64,000 nt of DNA, taken from the NCBI GenBank assembly GCA_020722085.1, contig DYLN01000003.1:1-64000 (forward strand), read 5' to 3'. A program made the position numbers and the translations under genes. Origin of the DNA: Melioribacter roseus. GTDB taxonomy: Bacteria > Bacteroidota > Ignavibacteria > Ignavibacteriales > Melioribacteraceae. The notes beneath the pieces are model-generated. The model had not been told where the DNA came from. It searched no databases and saw nothing but the letters and a program-made list of their open reading frames with translations. This document shows positions 17,237 through 26,855 of the stretch, piece by piece. Position 1 is the first letter of the stretch; each line of letters opens with the position of its first letter.

Positions 17237-18403
17237 ATGAAACGCATTTTGGTAATTGCATTCGTATTATTATTGATTTACGGAAAGGTAGGAAGGATTT
17301 TCGGTCAGGGTGTTGGTGAAACGGCAGTACCTTTTCTTCTCTTAGCTCCAGACTCAAGGGCAGGTGGCATCGGAGAATCCGGCGGCGGTTTGGCTGATAA
17401 TTCTGCTGCAATTTTTTGGAACCCTGCCGGTATAGCATTTCAATCCGGCTCCGAAGTTTCCATCACTCACAGTAACTGGCTTCCGCAGTTCAACCTTGAC
17501 TTATTTTACGATTATGCAACATACCGCCAATACATTGATGACTTAAGCGGAAGTGTTACTGCAAGCGTCACTTATATGAACTTTGGCGAGTTTGTTAGAA
17601 CAGGCTCAAACAGTCCTGAGCCACTCGGTACATTCCGCTCTTTTGATGCAGCGCTAACGGTTGGATATGCTACAAAACTGAGCACCGATTGGGGTCTCGG
17701 CTTCAATTTTAGACTTATTCACAGCCGCCTTTCGGATAAACCGACTGAATCCGAACAGGGCAAGGGTGTAGCAACTTCGGTTAGTTTTGATATTGGTGCA
17801 ATGTGGCGGCCCGAACATCTTAACCTTCCCCTTATAGGAGATTTCGGCAACCAACTCAGTATTGGAGTTAATCTCAGTAATATCGGTCCTAAAATATATT
17901 ACATCGATCAGGCACAAGCAGATCCTATCCCTACAAACTTCAGACTGGGTTTTGCAGTAAGACCGTTTGAAGATGACTATAATTCGCTAACATATACATT
18001 AGATTTTTCTAAGTTGCTTATTGGTAAGCAGGATACAGTCAACGGAAGAGACGAATTTTATAAAGCAATATTTACCTCCTGGGCTGACGAACCGATTAGT
18101 CAGGAACTGCGCCAGGTGCAGACTTCAATGGGGCTGGAGTATTGGTACGGACGTCCGGAAGATTTTATGTTTGCTATAAGAGCAGGCTTCTTTTATGAAG
18201 ATCCTTCCTATGGCAATAGAAAATTCGTTACACTCGGTGCCGGTATAAGGTACGATTTGTACGGATTCGATTTCAGTTATATTACTACGGATGTGTTTAA
18301 AAACGGTGCAAATCATCCGCTCTCAAACACACTTAGATTCACTTTATTAATTGGCTGGGGCGGCAAACCTAAAGTTGAAAAAGGCTTTCCACGCGGAATA
18401 TAA
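17237..18403 (+). CDS. porV: Type IX secretion system outer-membrane shuttle protein PorV (LptO)
   Basis: PorV is a FadL-like outer-membrane barrel that carries T9SS cargo from the translocon to PorU. At 388 residues it has the usual length. A signal peptide spans about residues 1-24. The mature N-terminus has the family pattern VPFLLLAPDSRAGGIGESGGGLADNSAAIFWNPAG. Further strands are rich in alternating aromatics, including the NIGPKIYYID region. A strong Shine-Dalgarno AGGAGGT (17222-17228) precedes the ATG by 8 bases, unusual among its neighbours, which mostly lack one. The next gene begins 6 bases after the stop. Confidence 0.92.
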   Translation: MKRILVIAFVLLLIYGKVGRIFGQGVGETAVPFLLLAPDSRAGGIGESGGGLADNSAAIFWNPAGIAFQSGSEVSITHSNWLPQFNLDLFYDYATYRQYIDDLSGSVTASVTYMNFGEFVRTGSNSPEPLGTFRSFDAALTVGYATKLSTDWGLGFNFRLIHSRLSDKPTESEQGKGVATSVSFDIGAMWRPEHLNLPLIGDFGNQLSIGVNLSNIGPKIYYIDQAQADPIPTNFRLGFAVRPFEDDYNSLTYTLDFSKLLIGKQDTVNGRDEFYKAIFTSWADEPISQELRQVQTSMGLEYWYGRPEDFMFAIRAGFFYEDPSYGNRKFVTLGAGIRYDLYGFDFSYITTDVFKNGANHPLSNTLRFTLLIGWGGKPKVEKGFPRGI

Positions 18404-18409
18404 AAATAA

Positions 18410-21400
18410 ATGAATATGAAAATTATCTCTCTCTTTTTCTTGATAGGATTGGGCAGTTTATCTGCCCAATCTTTTACAGGCAAATTAAATTATTTCCCTC
18501 AATCGCATCCGAAATTAATTTCATCTCAGGATACCGTGCGTATTCTTGCTGTGATGGTGGACTTTCAACAGGATGATGATGCTAATACATACGGCAACGG
18601 CAAGTTTGGTTCTATCTATTCAAAAAATTACGGTAATACAATTATTGACCCGCCGCCTTTTAATGCTGATTATTTTTCCAATCACCTGGAATTTGCAAAA
18701 AATTATTTCAGAAAAGTTTCCAACGGTAAACTGAACATATCTTATAATATTCTGCCTAATGTAATAACTGTTTCTAAAATAATGAGGGAATATTCTCCTC
18801 CTCCAACTGCTCCTAACCAGTTAACAAATCTTGGCACTTTCGCTCAGGAAGTCTGGCAGCTTGCTTCACAGCAGAATCCCTCATTTGATTTTAGCAGGTA
18901 CGATTTGTTTGTAGTTTTTCATGCCGGCGTTGGAAGAGATATTCAATTGCCCGGCAGTTTGGGTACCGAACGTGATCTCCCTTCGGTTTATTTGGGGCTT
19001 AGATCTCTCCGGTCAATTTTCGGCGAGCAGTTTGATGGGTTCCCTATAAGCGGCAATTTCAAAATTAGAAATACTGTTATTCTCCCATCAACTGAATCAA
19101 GAGAAGTAAAACAATTAAATACTACTGTTTTATTTCAGATGAGCATTAATGGTTTAATTGCAGCAAGTATCGGCAGTTATCTTGGACTGCCCGATTTATT
19201 CAATACGGAGACCGGAAGAAGCGCAATTGGCAGATTCGGTTTAATGGACGGCGCTTCTATCTTTGCTTACAGCGGAGCTTTCCCTCCAGAACCGTCTGCC
19301 TGGGAAAAAATTTATCTCGGATGGCTTGATCCGGTAACGGTAAGTATTCCATCTGCAGAAAAAAATATTAATCTCGTTACCCGACTTGCCGGAAATTTGT
19401 CGGATACCACTATTCTTAAAATACCTATTAATTCGACTGAATATTTTTTAATAGAGAACCGCCAGCGTGATGTTAATAAAGACGGCTCTATTGTCAGTTA
19501 TATTATTAACGGACAAACATTGCAATTCAGGTCCACAACCGACCAGCAAGGATATGAATGGTTCGCAGCAGATACTTTAAAAGGAGTAGTAACGGATGTA
19601 GATGAATTTGATTGGGCAGTGCCCGGACAGATTGACGATACCTCACATTACACCGGCGGGATAGTTATCTGGCATATTGATGAAAATGTTATTGCCAACA
19701 AAATATCGGATAACAAAATAAATACGGATATTTATCACCGCGGAGTCTCCGTTGTTGAAGCTGATGGTATTCCCGATATCGGTCAATTGTTTACAGATAT
19801 TTTCGGCGAACAGGTAGAAGGTCAGGCAACTTATGAAGATATGTGGTATAAAGGTAATCCTGCTAAGTTTTATACAAATAAATTTGGACCTAATACTAAA
19901 CCGAACTCAATGTCATATTCCGGGGCTAATAGCTTAATCACGTTGTATGACTTTTCTGTTTCGAGCAATAAAATGTCATTTAAGTTGAGTTTTTCCGACA
20001 GTAATTTGATTTTAAGAGCTGGTACAAAACTGAATTTGAGCGGTAAACTTAATGCGATTGTAGCTCCATTCAACGGAACCGGCGATCATTTATATTTGAT
20101 GACAGGAAATATTTTGGCTAAAATCGATAATTCAGGCAACCTAATAAAAACTTTTGACGATTTTAGTAATCAATATCCTGCTGCTGTGCAGGTAGGAAAT
20201 ATTGAATATGTGGTTGGCTCGTTAAATGGAAAACTTAATCTCCTTATTTCTGACGGCTTAATCGATAACCTAAAAACTTATGATTTGACTTCGCAGGCAG
20301 CTTCACCAATTACACTTAATGAAAACAATAATAGATGGTATATTATTTTTGGCACACAAGATGGGAATATAGTCAAGATGGATTTGGAAGATTTGGCGAA
20401 TAAAGCGGAGTTAACTTCCGCTGACTACACTAAAGTATCTGATCAACCTGTACTTCAAGTGTGCAGCAGCCCTGGTGATACTTATTTTTCGTTTATTACA
20501 CTGCATACCTTTTCGGATGCAAATAAAGCTCGTATTAATTTTTCTGCTGAACTGAAAAAATGTGCGCTTAGCAAAGATGCAGACGGCAGCTATGCTAATA
20601 TTGTTTTAGCAGGTGATAATACTTTTTTCGTTATACAAAATGGTATAGTAGCAACTCTTTTTAATATACGAACTGACTCGGCTGTTTCCGATTTTTCTGT
20701 TGCAAACTTATTCGATGATGGTTCGAATTATATTCTTTTTAATAACGGCAGCAAACTCGAGGCTTATAATCTTGAAGGAGCAAAAGCCGATTTTTTCCCT
20801 TTTACCGAACCATCTAATTCTAATTTTACAGGTTTGCCGTTGACTATTAAATTTGGAGATCAATCCCGAAACTACATTTTAGCATTTGCCGAGAATGGAA
20901 ATATATATGCTGTAAATCCCGCGACGGGGAAAACAGTTTTACCTTTCCCTTTATCCACGGGTATTTCAGTATCGACCGTGCCGATTTTATATAGGTATTT
21001 GTTAACTTCATTTCCTCCGACAGACCAGACTTTATTGAGTCTGGTGGACGATTCAAATAATTTTTATACGTGGTCATTAGGCAAATACTCTGAAGCAAAT
21101 ATTTGGGCAGGTAAATTTTCAAACTCTTTGAATAATAGTTTTGCTGAAGCTGCTGGTAGATCGAATCAGCCGACAGATTTTTTCCCGTCTGAACGGGCTT
21201 ATAATTGGCCTAATCCGGTTTACGGTAATCGAACAAACATCCGTTACTATGTTGCCGAGGATTCGAATGTAAGAATTAAAATATTTGATCTGGGAGGCGA
21301 CCTTGTTGCGGATTTAACAGATAATGCAGCCGGCGGTTTTGACCACGATACAATATGGGATGTTTCCAATGTTCAAAGCGGAATTTATTTTGCTCACTTG

Positions 21401-21463
21401 GAAGTGACTTCTGCAAGCGGAAAAACTGCAAGTAAAATTATTAAGGTGGCTGTTGTTAAGTAA
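18410..21463 (+). CDS. M6-like protein with T9SS sorting domain, zinc site lost
   Basis: This 1017-residue secreted protein has a signal peptide (1-19) and an M6/InhA-like domain (about 45-320). A region with propeller-like strands (about 540-900) follows, and a C-terminal T9SS sorting domain (about 925-1017, starting NWPNPV and ending KVAVVK). The M6 alignment is clear from YLGLPDLFNT, FGLMDGAS and AWEKIYLGWLDPV. At the HExxH position, however, the sequence is Ala252-Ser-Ile-Gly-Ser256, so both zinc histidines and the catalytic glutamate are gone. It is likely a pseudopeptidase. It starts 6 bases after porV and belongs to the same transcription unit. Its place beside porU-porV suggests a T9SS-related surface or scaffolding role, which is inference. 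Confidence 0.75.
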   Translation: MNMKIISLFFLIGLGSLSAQSFTGKLNYFPQSHPKLISSQDTVRILAVMVDFQQDDDANTYGNGKFGSIYSKNYGNTIIDPPPFNADYFSNHLEFAKNYFRKVSNGKLNISYNILPNVITVSKIMREYSPPPTAPNQLTNLGTFAQEVWQLASQQNPSFDFSRYDLFVVFHAGVGRDIQLPGSLGTERDLPSVYLGLRSLRSIFGEQFDGFPISGNFKIRNTVILPSTESREVKQLNTTVLFQMSINGLIAASIGSYLGLPDLFNTETGRSAIGRFGLMDGASIFAYSGAFPPEPSAWEKIYLGWLDPVTVSIPSAEKNINLVTRLAGNLSDTTILKIPINSTEYFLIENRQRDVNKDGSIVSYIINGQTLQFRSTTDQQGYEWFAADTLKGVVTDVDEFDWAVPGQIDDTSHYTGGIVIWHIDENVIANKISDNKINTDIYHRGVSVVEADGIPDIGQLFTDIFGEQVEGQATYEDMWYKGNPAKFYTNKFGPNTKPNSMSYSGANSLITLYDFSVSSNKMSFKLSFSDSNLILRAGTKLNLSGKLNAIVAPFNGTGDHLYLMTGNILAKIDNSGNLIKTFDDFSNQYPAAVQVGNIEYVVGSLNGKLNLLISDGLIDNLKTYDLTSQAASPITLNENNNRWYIIFGTQDGNIVKMDLEDLANKAELTSADYTKVSDQPVLQVCSSPGDTYFSFITLHTFSDANKARINFSAELKKCALSKDADGSYANIVLAGDNTFFVIQNGIVATLFNIRTDSAVSDFSVANLFDDGSNYILFNNGSKLEAYNLEGAKADFFPFTEPSNSNFTGLPLTIKFGDQSRNYILAFAENGNIYAVNPATGKTVLPFPLSTGISVSTVPILYRYLLTSFPPTDQTLLSLVDDSNNFYTWSLGKYSEANIWAGKFSNSLNNSFAEAAGRSNQPTDFFPSERAYNWPNPVYGNRTNIRYYVAEDSNVRIKIFDLGGDLVADLTDNAAGGFDHDTIWDVSNVQSGIYFAHLEVTSASGKTASKIIKVAVVK

Positions 21464-21493
21464 ACTTTTCTTCAATGCTCAATCAGGAAATAA

Positions 21494-24400
21494 ATGAAAA
21501 AGGTCTTTATTTTTCTTTTTAGTCTTCCAATAATTACTGCTGCGCAGTTCAATGACTATAATCCAAATTACGAGTGGCTTACAATTAAGGGAAAACACGT
21601 TTATGTTCATTTTCATCCCGAAGCCGAAAGAACTGCTATGACGGTTGCTAAAATTGCAGATGAAGTTTGGGGACCGATTACATCATTATATCGTTATGAA
21701 CCCGAGCCGGTGCACTTTGTAATAAAAGATATTGATGATTACTCAAACGGCGCCACTTATTTTTTTGATAACAAAATAGAAATCTGGGCTTCGGCATTGG
21801 ATTTTGATTTACGCGGTTCTCATAACTGGCTGCGTAACGTAATTTCTCATGAGTTTACTCACATGGTGCAGATACAAGCCGGAATGAAAATGGCTAGGAC
21901 TCTGCCCGCTTTCTATTTCCAGTTTCTGAATTATGAAGAGAAAAGAAGACCGGACATACTCTACGGTTTTCCAAATGTAATTGTTACTTACCCGGTTCCC
22001 ACCGTAAATATACCGGCATGGTTTGCTGAAGGTACTGCTCAATATATGCGTAAAGAATTTAACTACGATAACTGGGATACACACCGGGATATGATTTTGC
22101 GCTGTTATGCGCTCGATAATAAACTGCTTACATGGAATCAGATGGGAGTATTTGGAAAGACAAGTCTGGGCAATGAATCCGTCTATAATGCCGGCTTCGC
22201 GTTGACAAGATATCTTTCACAAAAATACGGTGAAGATAAACTAAGAGAAATAACATATAAGCTGGGGAGCATTTTTAATTTTACAATTGATGCTGCTTTC
22301 AAGGATGTTCTCGGCAAAGACGGAAATGAAATTTATGATGAATGGGCATCCTTCTTAAAATCCGATTATCAAAAAAGAATTAAAGATGTCGAAGCAAATA
22401 AAATTGAAGGTGAATTAATAGAAGACGAGGGTTTTGGCAATTTCTATCCAGTCTTTTATAAAAACGACAAAATTATTTATGTGAGCAATAAAGGCAATGA
22501 TTACCTGTCGTTATCTTCAATATATTTGAAAGATTTGAAAACCAAAAAAACAAGAAGGCTCGTTAGTCTTGTTAATTCAACTGTCAGCCCTATTCCTGGC
22601 ACAGATAAAATTATTTACTCTAAATTAAGCGACCGTAATCCTAAGTGGGCAAACATTCATGATATTTATGTTTACAACATTCAAAACGATGAAGAAACCC
22701 GGCTTACTTTTGGCTTGAGAGCAAATAATCCTTCCGTTTCTTACGATGGGAAAAAGATTGTATTTATTTATCAAAAGGACGGCACAACAAACGTGGGAAC
22801 TGTTGATATTAACGGGAAGAATTTTAAAAGGCTTACTTTTTTTGAACACGGCGAACAAGTATTCAATCCTAAATTTTCACCGGATAACAAGTACATAATT
22901 TTTGATTATTCTTATGCTAACTCAAGAGACATTGTAAAAGTAGATACCTCCGGTTCTGATTATTCCGTTGTCATCAAAAACGGGTGGGATAACCGAAATC
23001 CTTCGTTTACAAAAGACGGCAATTTTGTTTATGCATCCGACATAACAGGCATATTCAATATTTATAAATACAATTGGATGGATAAAAAAAGTACCCAATT
23101 GACAAATGTTATTGGCGGAGCTTTTATGCCCGCTGTAGATGAGGATAATAATTTAATGTATTCAGGCTATACCTCTGACGGATTTAAGTTGTTCTATTTA
23201 TCAGCAGAAAATCAGAAGTCGGTTGACAGTACGAAGAAATATATTTGGAAAAAAGATCCCCCCTTGGGTGAGGATAAACCAAACGGCGATATTGATAACT
23301 TCAACTTAAAATCTCTTGTTAATTATAACGATTACGATGCGCCGGATTATAAACCAGAGAAATACACAGGCTTCTTTTCAAAAATGAGCTTCTTTCCGTT
23401 CATTAGATATGATAATTATATCACTACAAATACATTTGCCGATAGAATCAAACCTGGACTTTACGTGGCTTCAAGCGATTATTTGAATCGTTTTAGTCTG
23501 TTTGCCGGCGGATCAATAAATAAAAAATTCGAGAGGGATTTGTTTTTAGAATTTGATTATCGCGATCGCCTACCGCTGTTAAGCAGCTTTGGAATTTATC
23601 CTGAAATGTCGCTCGAATTATACAGCTTAAGCAGAAAAACAACTACTCCGTTAATATTTGATCCGTTCGACCCGACTCAAAATACGACCACGGATGTTAC
23701 TTACAATTTGTTTGAAGTTGACCTTGCCGCAAAAAATAAAATTTTTACTGAAGGTAACAAACTGGAAACCAGATTCATCTTTAGTCAATATTCTGCTACA
23801 ATCGGTAGTTTTATTTTTCCGAATACAAGCATTCTTTACCCGACAACAAACGATACATATTTAATCGGAAGGGATATTCAAATAAAATTTAACCATGACG
23901 GAGTTACTCCTACTGCTGACAGCGATATTAATCCGATCGGCAGACGATTCGAAATAAAATATGATTATGAATTTAACAGATACAATAAAGACAACACATA
24001 CGAAGTTGTAGACGGAATACTTAAACCCGTCTATCAAAATTATGATTTTCATAGATTCGAGTTGAACTGGAAAGAATTTATTGAATTGACTAAGGATCAC
24101 ACGTTAAATTTTACATTTAGAGCGGCAACAATTTTTGGGCCTGCGGTTCCCGACTTTTTTGATTTCTATCTTGGCGGGTTGGTCGGTATGAAAAGCTATC
24201 CTTTTTATTCGGTCAGTGGCAATGAACTTGGCTGGCTGAATGTTTCATACAGATTTCCTTTATTTAAGAATATCGATTCACGGTTCGGGCAGTTATATAT
24301 TGACAAGGTTTTCCTTTCAGTCTACGGCGATTTCGGCGATGCATGGACAGGCGATTTTCCTTCTCTCAAGAGTTTTAAGAAAGGATTCGGCACCGAAATA

Positions 24401-24559
24401 CGCGTTAAAATGAATTCGTTTTATCTTTTTCCAACAAGCTTTTTCTTCGATGCTGCTTATTCGTTCGACAAATTCAGCAGAACTATTCTTAATGAGAATG
24501 TAACCTACGGCAAGGAATGGAGTTTCTACGGGGGCATTTTATTCGACTTTAGCTTTTAA
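21494..24559 (+). CDS. Envelope fusion: peptidase-MA-like metalloprotease, propeller and Omp85-like barrel (paralogue)
   Basis: This 1021-residue protein has the same architecture as 2476-5532. A signal peptide lies at about 1-18. The zinc peptidase motif is His119-Glu120-x-x-His123 (SHEFTHMVQ), with downstream Glu179 in AWFAEGTAQYM. PD40-like repeats follow (NNPSVSYDGKKIVFIY, NPKFSPDNKYIIFDY). A C-terminal barrel (about 640-1021) has GLVGMKSYPFY in place of the VRGY loop and ends in a terminal phenylalanine. It starts 30 bases after the M6-like gene, so it probably belongs to the porU-porV transcription unit. Predicted site is the outer membrane. The substrate of the peptidase and the role of the barrel are unknown. 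Confidence 0.75.
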   Translation: MKKVFIFLFSLPIITAAQFNDYNPNYEWLTIKGKHVYVHFHPEAERTAMTVAKIADEVWGPITSLYRYEPEPVHFVIKDIDDYSNGATYFFDNKIEIWASALDFDLRGSHNWLRNVISHEFTHMVQIQAGMKMARTLPAFYFQFLNYEEKRRPDILYGFPNVIVTYPVPTVNIPAWFAEGTAQYMRKEFNYDNWDTHRDMILRCYALDNKLLTWNQMGVFGKTSLGNESVYNAGFALTRYLSQKYGEDKLREITYKLGSIFNFTIDAAFKDVLGKDGNEIYDEWASFLKSDYQKRIKDVEANKIEGELIEDEGFGNFYPVFYKNDKIIYVSNKGNDYLSLSSIYLKDLKTKKTRRLVSLVNSTVSPIPGTDKIIYSKLSDRNPKWANIHDIYVYNIQNDEETRLTFGLRANNPSVSYDGKKIVFIYQKDGTTNVGTVDINGKNFKRLTFFEHGEQVFNPKFSPDNKYIIFDYSYANSRDIVKVDTSGSDYSVVIKNGWDNRNPSFTKDGNFVYASDITGIFNIYKYNWMDKKSTQLTNVIGGAFMPAVDEDNNLMYSGYTSDGFKLFYLSAENQKSVDSTKKYIWKKDPPLGEDKPNGDIDNFNLKSLVNYNDYDAPDYKPEKYTGFFSKMSFFPFIRYDNYITTNTFADRIKPGLYVASSDYLNRFSLFAGGSINKKFERDLFLEFDYRDRLPLLSSFGIYPEMSLELYSLSRKTTTPLIFDPFDPTQNTTTDVTYNLFEVDLAAKNKIFTEGNKLETRFIFSQYSATIGSFIFPNTSILYPTTNDTYLIGRDIQIKFNHDGVTPTADSDINPIGRRFEIKYDYEFNRYNKDNTYEVVDGILKPVYQNYDFHRFELNWKEFIELTKDHTLNFTFRAATIFGPAVPDFFDFYLGGLVGMKSYPFYSVSGNELGWLNVSYRFPLFKNIDSRFGQLYIDKVFLSVYGDFGDAWTGDFPSLKSFKKGFGTEIRVKMNSFYLFPTSFFFDAAYSFDKFSRTILNENVTYGKEWSFYGGILFDFSF

Positions 24560-24574
24560 CATGGGAGTAGAGTC

Positions 24575-25441
24575 ATGGGAAAATTTTTGTTTTTTATTTT
24601 TACTTTATTTGCATTGATTGTGCATGCACAGGAAAATAATATTACACAATTAACCGGGATTCTGAGCTTTGATTCTTACACTGCATTTCAGAACAGCGAA
24701 AAAGTTCATCTTGAAAATAAGGAGATGAACCCAAAATTAAAATCTCCTTTTTTAGGTGGTCTTCTCTCTGCGGTAGTGCCGGGCACCGGTGAGTTTTACG
24801 CAGACAGTTATTTAAAGGCGGGAATATTTTTTGCCGCTGAAGTTACCGCAATTACAATTGGATTAATGTATGATAAGAAGGGAGACGATCAAACGGTTTT
24901 CTTTCAGAATTATGCAGACGAACATTGGAGTGTGGTTAGGTACGCACAGTACGCATTGGATCATTTAGTCCCTGAAGATCAACGCGGTTCTTATCAATTG
25001 TTTTATTCCGACAGGCAAAATCTGCCGCCGTGGGAACAAGTTAATTGGTCAGAACTCAATAGAATGGAACGCGATATAGGCGGCTATTACTCGCACACTC
25101 TGCCGCGGCACGGCGATCAACAGTATTATGAAGAAATAGGGAAATACCCGCAGTTTAATCAAGGATGGGATGATGCCCCTTCCCAATTTAATTATGGGGA
25201 TCCGCTTACTGCTAATTTTCACTACTATTCTGGACTTCGCGGCAAAGCGAATGATTATTATAATGTAGCTGCTAAAGCAGTCATAGTAATTTTTGTAAAC
25301 CATATAATAAGCACAATTGATGCTGTCTGGACAGTACATCGTTATAACAGTCATGTCAAAATCTCTGCCGACCTCGGAAAAACAACTTTTGGAATTAGGA
25401 CGGAATATTATCCTAAATTAAATTTGCAGTATCAGTTTTGA
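24575..25441 (+). CDS. Uncharacterised membrane protein, DUF5683-like
   Basis: This 288-residue protein has a signal peptide (about 1-18). A membrane segment contains SPFLGGLLSAVVPGTGEFYADSYLKAG, a pattern shared by DUF5683-type proteins, which place a Pro-Gly-x-Gly-x-Phe-Tyr turn between helices. A second hydrophobic segment follows directly (FFAAEVTAITIGLMY), and a third lies near residues 228-248. The middle is polar and rich in Tyr, Gln and Asp. I cannot assign a function. It starts 15 bases after the barrel gene, so it probably travels with the secretion cluster. The DUF5683 assignment is tentative. Confidence 0.5.
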   Translation: MGKFLFFIFTLFALIVHAQENNITQLTGILSFDSYTAFQNSEKVHLENKEMNPKLKSPFLGGLLSAVVPGTGEFYADSYLKAGIFFAAEVTAITIGLMYDKKGDDQTVFFQNYADEHWSVVRYAQYALDHLVPEDQRGSYQLFYSDRQNLPPWEQVNWSELNRMERDIGGYYSHTLPRHGDQQYYEEIGKYPQFNQGWDDAPSQFNYGDPLTANFHYYSGLRGKANDYYNVAAKAVIVIFVNHIISTIDAVWTVHRYNSHVKISADLGKTTFGIRTEYYPKLNLQYQF

Positions 25442-25463
25442 GTAAATGGTTAAGATTCCGTAA

Positions 25464-26777
25464 ATGAAAACACCGTTGGTAGTAATTGTAGGCAGACCTA
25501 ATGTGGGAAAGTCTACGCTTTTCAACCGGCTTACAAAAAGCAAAAATGCTATTGTTGATGATGTAAGCGGAGTAACCCGTGATAGAATTTACGGTGAAGT
25601 AGATTGGAACGGTAAAGTTTTTAGATTGATTGATACCGGCGGTTATGTGCCGAACTCCAATGAAATATTTGAGTCAGCAATTCGTGAACAAATTCAAATA
25701 GCGTTAGATGAAGCCGATGCAATATTTTTTGTAGTTGACGGGAAAGCGGGGCTTAATCCTATCGATAATGAAATTGCCGGAATTTTAAGAAAATCTTCAA
25801 AGCCGATTTATACGCTTGTCAACAAAGCCGATGCACCTCATTTAGAAAGTTATAAAGCAGAATTTTATAAACTCGGTATGCAAAATGTTTATGATGTCTC
25901 AGCAATCAACGGACGCAATCTTGGTAACTTGTTAGATGATTTGCTTGAACATCTTGAATTTAGCGAAAATGAAGTAAGGACGGATAACAGACTAAAAGTG
26001 GCAATAATTGGAAGACCGAACGTAGGAAAATCGTCTCTTGTTAATTCGCTTATTGGCTTTGACAGAAGCATCGTTACTGATATTCCCGGAACTACGCGAG
26101 ATAGTATCGATACAATCCTTAAATATTACGGCGAAGAAATAGTGTTGGTCGATACTGCCGGCTTGAGGAAAAAATCTAAAATAAAAGAAAACATAGAATT
26201 TTATTCAAATGTCAGAACCTATAGAGCAATCTGGAATTCCGACGTTGCCGTACTCTTAATTGATGCCCGGCAAGGACTTGATGTGCAGGATCAAAAAATT
26301 ATTCAAGAAGCGGTAAGACGAAGGAAAGGGATTATTCTTGCAGTTAACAAATGGGATTTAATAGAAAAAGAAACAAACACAGCCAAGCTGTTTGAAGATG
26401 CTATTTATAACAAGCTCGGTTCTTTAGATTATATTCCTGTAATTTTTATTTCTGCCTTAACAAGACAGCGGATATATAAACTGATTGAAACGGCAAAAAA
26501 AGTCTTCGAAGAAAGAAAGAAGAAAATTCCAACCAATGAATTAAACGATATTTTATTGCCGGAAATACAAAAAAATCCACCGCCTGCCACCCCAACCGGC
26601 AAAGAAATAAAAATTAAATATATTACACAGGCTGCTGGGTATTACCCGATCTTTATTTTTTTTGCGAGTCATCATAGATTCATTCCCGAGCACTATAAGC
26701 GCTTCATCGAAAAAAAAATTAGGGCACACTTCGGCTTTGAAGGTGTTCCTATAACTCTCTCATTCCGGGAAAAGTAA
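25464..26777 (+). CDS. der: Ribosome-associated GTPase Der (EngA)
   Basis: Der is an essential GTPase for assembly of the large ribosomal subunit. The 437-residue protein shows the unique double G-domain layout. The first domain has GRPNVGKST, DTGG and NKAD; the second has GRPNVGKSS, DTAGLRKK and NKWD. A C-terminal KH-like domain follows, ending near GVPITLSFREK. All nucleotide-binding motifs are intact. It begins 22 bases after the preceding envelope gene without a clear terminator between, so it may be read from the same transcript. Confidence 0.97.
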   Translation: MKTPLVVIVGRPNVGKSTLFNRLTKSKNAIVDDVSGVTRDRIYGEVDWNGKVFRLIDTGGYVPNSNEIFESAIREQIQIALDEADAIFFVVDGKAGLNPIDNEIAGILRKSSKPIYTLVNKADAPHLESYKAEFYKLGMQNVYDVSAINGRNLGNLLDDLLEHLEFSENEVRTDNRLKVAIIGRPNVGKSSLVNSLIGFDRSIVTDIPGTTRDSIDTILKYYGEEIVLVDTAGLRKKSKIKENIEFYSNVRTYRAIWNSDVAVLLIDARQGLDVQDQKIIQEAVRRRKGIILAVNKWDLIEKETNTAKLFEDAIYNKLGSLDYIPVIFISALTRQRIYKLIETAKKVFEERKKKIPTNELNDILLPEIQKNPPPATPTGKEIKIKYITQAAGYYPIFIFFASHHRFIPEHYKRFIEKKIRAHFGFEGVPITLSFREK

Positions 26778-26855
26778 CATTCCTTAATACGATTTCGTAT
26801 CTAATAACATAAAAAATCTTTATATTTCTTTCGTTTTTTTGCCATTACCTTAAAA

